This document shows, piece by piece, positions 61,101 to 64,000 of a stretch of 64,000 nucleotides of DNA (position 1 is its first letter; each line of letters starts with the position of its first letter). The notes beneath the pieces are model-generated. The model was not told the DNA's origin, ran no database searches, and saw only the letters and a list, made by a program, of their open reading frames with translations. Origin of the DNA: Garcia nutans (lineage: Eukaryota; Streptophyta; Magnoliopsida; Malpighiales; Euphorbiaceae); assembly GCA_947685225.1 (NCBI GenBank), contig CANTUV010000055.1, forward strand, positions 10,510,842-10,574,841, given 5' to 3'. A program made the translations under genes and the position numbers.

Positions 61101-63008
61101 TGTATCAATCACATGTGCTAAATATGCTTGACAACCCTTCTTAATAAATTTTTGAGTCGTCATAGCAGAAATAACACAAGATGGAAGAAACTTTCGCTCA
61201 CCGTAGAATGTAAGGTTAGGATGTTCAGGTAGACTAAAAGTCACCTTCTTCTCATAACAATCAACTGTAGCATGGTGGCGAGATAGCCAATCCATCCCTA
61301 AAATAACATCAAATTCATGTATGGGCAAAGGAATAAGATCTGCTAACAACTCACAATCACCTAGCCTGACTGTTGAATTTTTATACACATGTTTACACTG
61401 CATAGATGTCCTCACTGGAAAACTCACTACTAATTTACTTTCTAAAGAACTCAAATTCTTATTAGCGTAAGTGGCAAATGCATGTAATGAATGAGTGGAG
61501 CCAGGATCAATAAGAATATGAGCATCTCTATTAAAAATAACCAACATACCGGTGACCACTTCTGGTGAAGCTACGGCTTCCTGCTGAGTGACAGTAAAGA
61601 CTCGAGCTTGTGCAGGAGGTCTACTAGATGATGCACCTTGATTTGATATTGGAGCCCCACCCGGTCTATTCATGCCACTATTAGCTCCTCTGCCAGATGA
61701 TCTCACAAAAGATTGTGTCCTACCACCCCTCTGATTAGTAGGTACAGAAGATCCCTGAAATGAAGTGTTAGAATGAACAAGTAAAGGACAATCTCTCATA
61801 TAATGACCTGCATCTCCACATTGAAAACAAACTAAAGATTTTCTTCTACACTCTCCCAAATGATACTTATTACAGGTTGCACATTGAGGAAAAGATCGTC
61901 TGTTCTGTCCATCTCCCATACCATTGCCCTGTCTAAAATTATAAGCACTACCCGAATTACTAACTGATTGGCCCACCATACTACGACTAGCCTGAGACCT
62001 GTTACTCCACTGATCTGATCTCATTTGTACAGCCTTACCTGTACCACCATGACTAGATCTAGAATGAGAACCGCTTCCCCTCTTGAATTGTCCCTCATGA
62101 CCCCCAATAAAAGGACTCTGTGATTGTTTTCTCTTCCTTTGTTCAAATTCAGCTCCCTCTTTCACTAATTTTTCCACTTCTAAAGTTCTATCCACCAAAG
62201 TACGAAAATTCAAGCTCTGCCAATCGGGCACACTCTTACGAATTGTATAGTGCAACCCATTATAGAACCTACTGCACCTGTCTTTGTCCTCTATAATCAA
62301 GTGAGAAACATAATGGTATAATTCTTCATATCTATCCACATATTGTGTTATGGTCATACCGCCTTGCTTAAGATTAAAGAACATATTTTCCTTCTCTCTT
62401 CTATAATTGTCGGTAATATATTCCTTTTGAAATTTAGCCACAAATATCTCCCAAGTCAAATTTGTACCAAAATCTCGGACTAGCCTGTTATACCAACTTT
62501 CAGCAACACTATCAAGAAAAGCATAAACATAATTTATTTTATCTTCATCTGATACACGACAAAGTGAGTATGCTTTCTCTAATTTCTTCAACCATCTGTC
62601 AGCCTTTTCAGAATCTAATGACCCATCAAATATCTCTGCTCCCAATTTCTGGCAGTGAGAAATAACATTCCAAGAACTTTGACGTTGATTATTCGCTGCC
62701 ATAGTTGTATTCAATAATTGAGCAAAAACAGCTCCGAGACCAGGATCCATAAATGCAGGCATAGCTGGAGCAGCTACAGGTGGAACTGGAGGTTGAGGAG
62801 GTGGATTTACTCCAGATGATTCTTCTTGTGAAGTAGCATCGATATTTTGTCTGCTACCCTCAGTCTCATTAGCATCAATAGATTCCTCAGAAGAAGAAGA
62901 TGAATTAGGATTCCTATGAAGTCGGCCAACATCTTCTAATCTAACTACTCGAATTCTCCGGCCAGTGTTTCTAGCACGGCCTATACCACCTCGCATTAGC
63001 GGCGGCAT
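58165..63008 (-). pseudogene. gag-pol of a Tekay/Del-type chromovirus (Ty3/gypsy), four breaks
   Basis: The start is the ATG at 63008 (MPPLMRGG). Read leftwards: retrotransposon gag domain (ESWYNRLVRDFG, YVDRYEELYHYV), a Cys pair plus CCHC knuckle CFQCGDAGHYMRDC, protease (LIDPGSTHS), RT (SKIDLRSGYHQLKI, FIDDILVYSR), RNase H (YSDASRKGLG, TDHKSLKYF), the HHCC integrase finger (HPGSTKMYRTLKENYWW, CLVCQQVK), the integrase core, and a C-terminal chromodomain-like tail (VLRNKVIPLVKILW, EATWEREQDM). Breaks are TAA 59979-59981 within RNase H, TAA 59085-59087 and TGA 59016-59018 within integrase, and a frameshift near 58353-58380 before the chromodomain. RNase H also has Asn in place of the last Asp of its VADALSRK motif. 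It would copy itself through cytoplasmic particles if intact; this copy is not autonomous. Confidence 0.95.
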
Positions 63009-63044
63009 TATCCTATAAAAATAAATAAATATATTATAAGTCAA

Positions 63045-63151
63045 CTTCGTATTATTTATATTATCTTAAATTACAGTACATATATATTTTTTATATAAGT
63101 GCACTATAGAAAAAAAAAATAAAATAAAAATCTCTCTTATTCTTCAGCAAA

Positions 63152-63196
<45 letters not shown>

Positions 63197-63319
63197 ATAT
63201 ATATATATATATATGAATTTGTAATTTTATCAGGTACACTATTAAATTAAATCTCTTAGCTTTATTTATCTAAATTCCTATAGGTCTTTTATTTCATGTC
63301 TACAGAATCCTAAACCTTT
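63045..63319 (-). other. Untranslated leader of the gypsy element with microsatellites
   Basis: It contains (ATT)n (about 63154-63194) and (AT)n (about 63197-63213) between the primer site and gag. Confidence 0.85.
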
Positions 63320-63331
63320 GCTCTGATACCA
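63320..63331 (-). other. Primer binding site of the gypsy element
   Basis: The reverse strand reads TGGTATCAGAGC five bases inside the 5' LTR, complementary to initiator tRNA-Met. Confidence 0.92.
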
Positions 63332-63336
63332 TAAAA

Positions 63337-64000
63337 TGTCACACCCCATTCTCTTAAGCCATAGGGTGAACTTATCTCCTAAATTACTATACTATTAATT
63401 TTTATAAAATATCACTCACAATTTATTTCCTTAGTTTACTTCTTACACATACAATAATAATATCCAATAATTTCTAACACTTAAAAATAATACATATTTA
63501 ATTATTGTTCAACATAAAAATATAATTACTTTTTAAATAAATCCAAACGATACTTATGTTGGCTCGACTTTTACTATACACTGATCGGAGTAAGAGTAGA
63601 GGTGATCTACTAGTATATTCTCCAACGGTATCTGAAATGATTATAATAAGGGGGGTGAGTCCAACTACTCAGTGAGAAAATAATTATATAACAAAGGGGA
63701 ACAAATAAGTTTTTCTTATATACTTACTAATTAAATTTATACTACTGCATAATAATTTTAAGAACATAAATTCACCATATCATGTAATAAATTTGCATCA
63801 TATTTTTATTTATTTATTTACACTCAATATATATAATCCATAGAAAAATATAATACCTTAGGCGTAAGTAAATATATATATTTACTGACACTCTAAGGGT
63901 AAAACATGGCATCTTGGGCGCAGTGATGACGCATGGCAGCACCAAGAGCAAATAAACATGGTCATACACATGTGCAGAGCTGCCCCAAAAGGGCGACCAC
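63337..64000 (-). repeat. 5' LTR of the gypsy element, cut by the window edge
   Basis: It begins (plus strand) TGTCACACC and parallels 54913-55576. The outer end and its TSD are outside the window. Confidence 0.95.

Noticed and set aside
1..64000. CRISPR arrays, operons, tRNA or rRNA genes
   Set aside because: None seen. The direct repeats found are LTRs or satellites of a plant genome; tRNA-like matches are only the primer sites of retroelements.

Overview
This is nuclear DNA of a flowering plant, most likely a eudicot. It is AT-rich, with genes split by GT-AG introns, abundant Ty1/copia and Ty3/gypsy LTR retrotransposons primed by initiator-Met tRNA, and a receptor kinase of the plant-only LRK10L (rust-resistance-kinase-like) family. 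I cannot name the species from sequence alone. No rRNA, tRNA, CRISPR or bacterial operon was seen.

Layout. 1-2671: 3' part of a decayed copia element on the + strand; its 3' LTR is split by a 619-bp solo LTR. 3309-~5480: gypsy LTR-like repeat. ~6070-6180: fragment of a tau-class glutathione S-transferase gene (- strand). 6335-8205: two diverged LTR-like direct repeats. 8261-9744: inverted 60-bp arms enclosing broken GH9 endoglucanase exons, probably a gene-capturing (Pack-type) DNA transposon. 9757-10830: two tandem arrays. ~11250-18560: a truncated paralogue of the LRK10L gene holding two micro-exons, a solo LTR with a clean target-site duplication (TSD) and a copia fragment, but no kinase exon. 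18619-20099: gypsy LTR fragment on the - strand. 20100-26210: a GEMIN2 (SMN-complex) pseudogene with intact splice junctions but four in-frame stops and a frameshift. 27316-44590: an apparently intact LRK10L receptor-kinase gene. It has one ectodomain exon, then 30-42 nt phase-1 micro-exons, then one transmembrane+kinase exon. One intron is swollen to 10 kb by an old copia element into which a younger Tnt1-like copia (31137-36264, TSD AATAC) inserted. 44591-49781: AT-rich flank, a gypsy 3' end and tandem repeats. 49782-52985: 5' part of a copia element related to the one at position 1. 54038-54912: duplicate of the receptor gene's 3' flank, interrupted by a Tekay-like gypsy element (54913 to beyond 64000, - strand).

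The only gene that looks functional is the LRK10L receptor kinase. The window reads as a tandemly duplicated LRK10L locus worn down by nested retrotransposons, and the nesting gives a relative timeline: old copia insertion, then segmental duplication, then Tnt1-like insertion. The most unusual features are the micro-exon array encoding the receptor's juxtamembrane linker, including a 434-bp tandem exon duplication, and the GH9-carrying transposon. I did not find a convincing wholly new biological system. All coordinates of exons, LTRs and repeats were read by eye.
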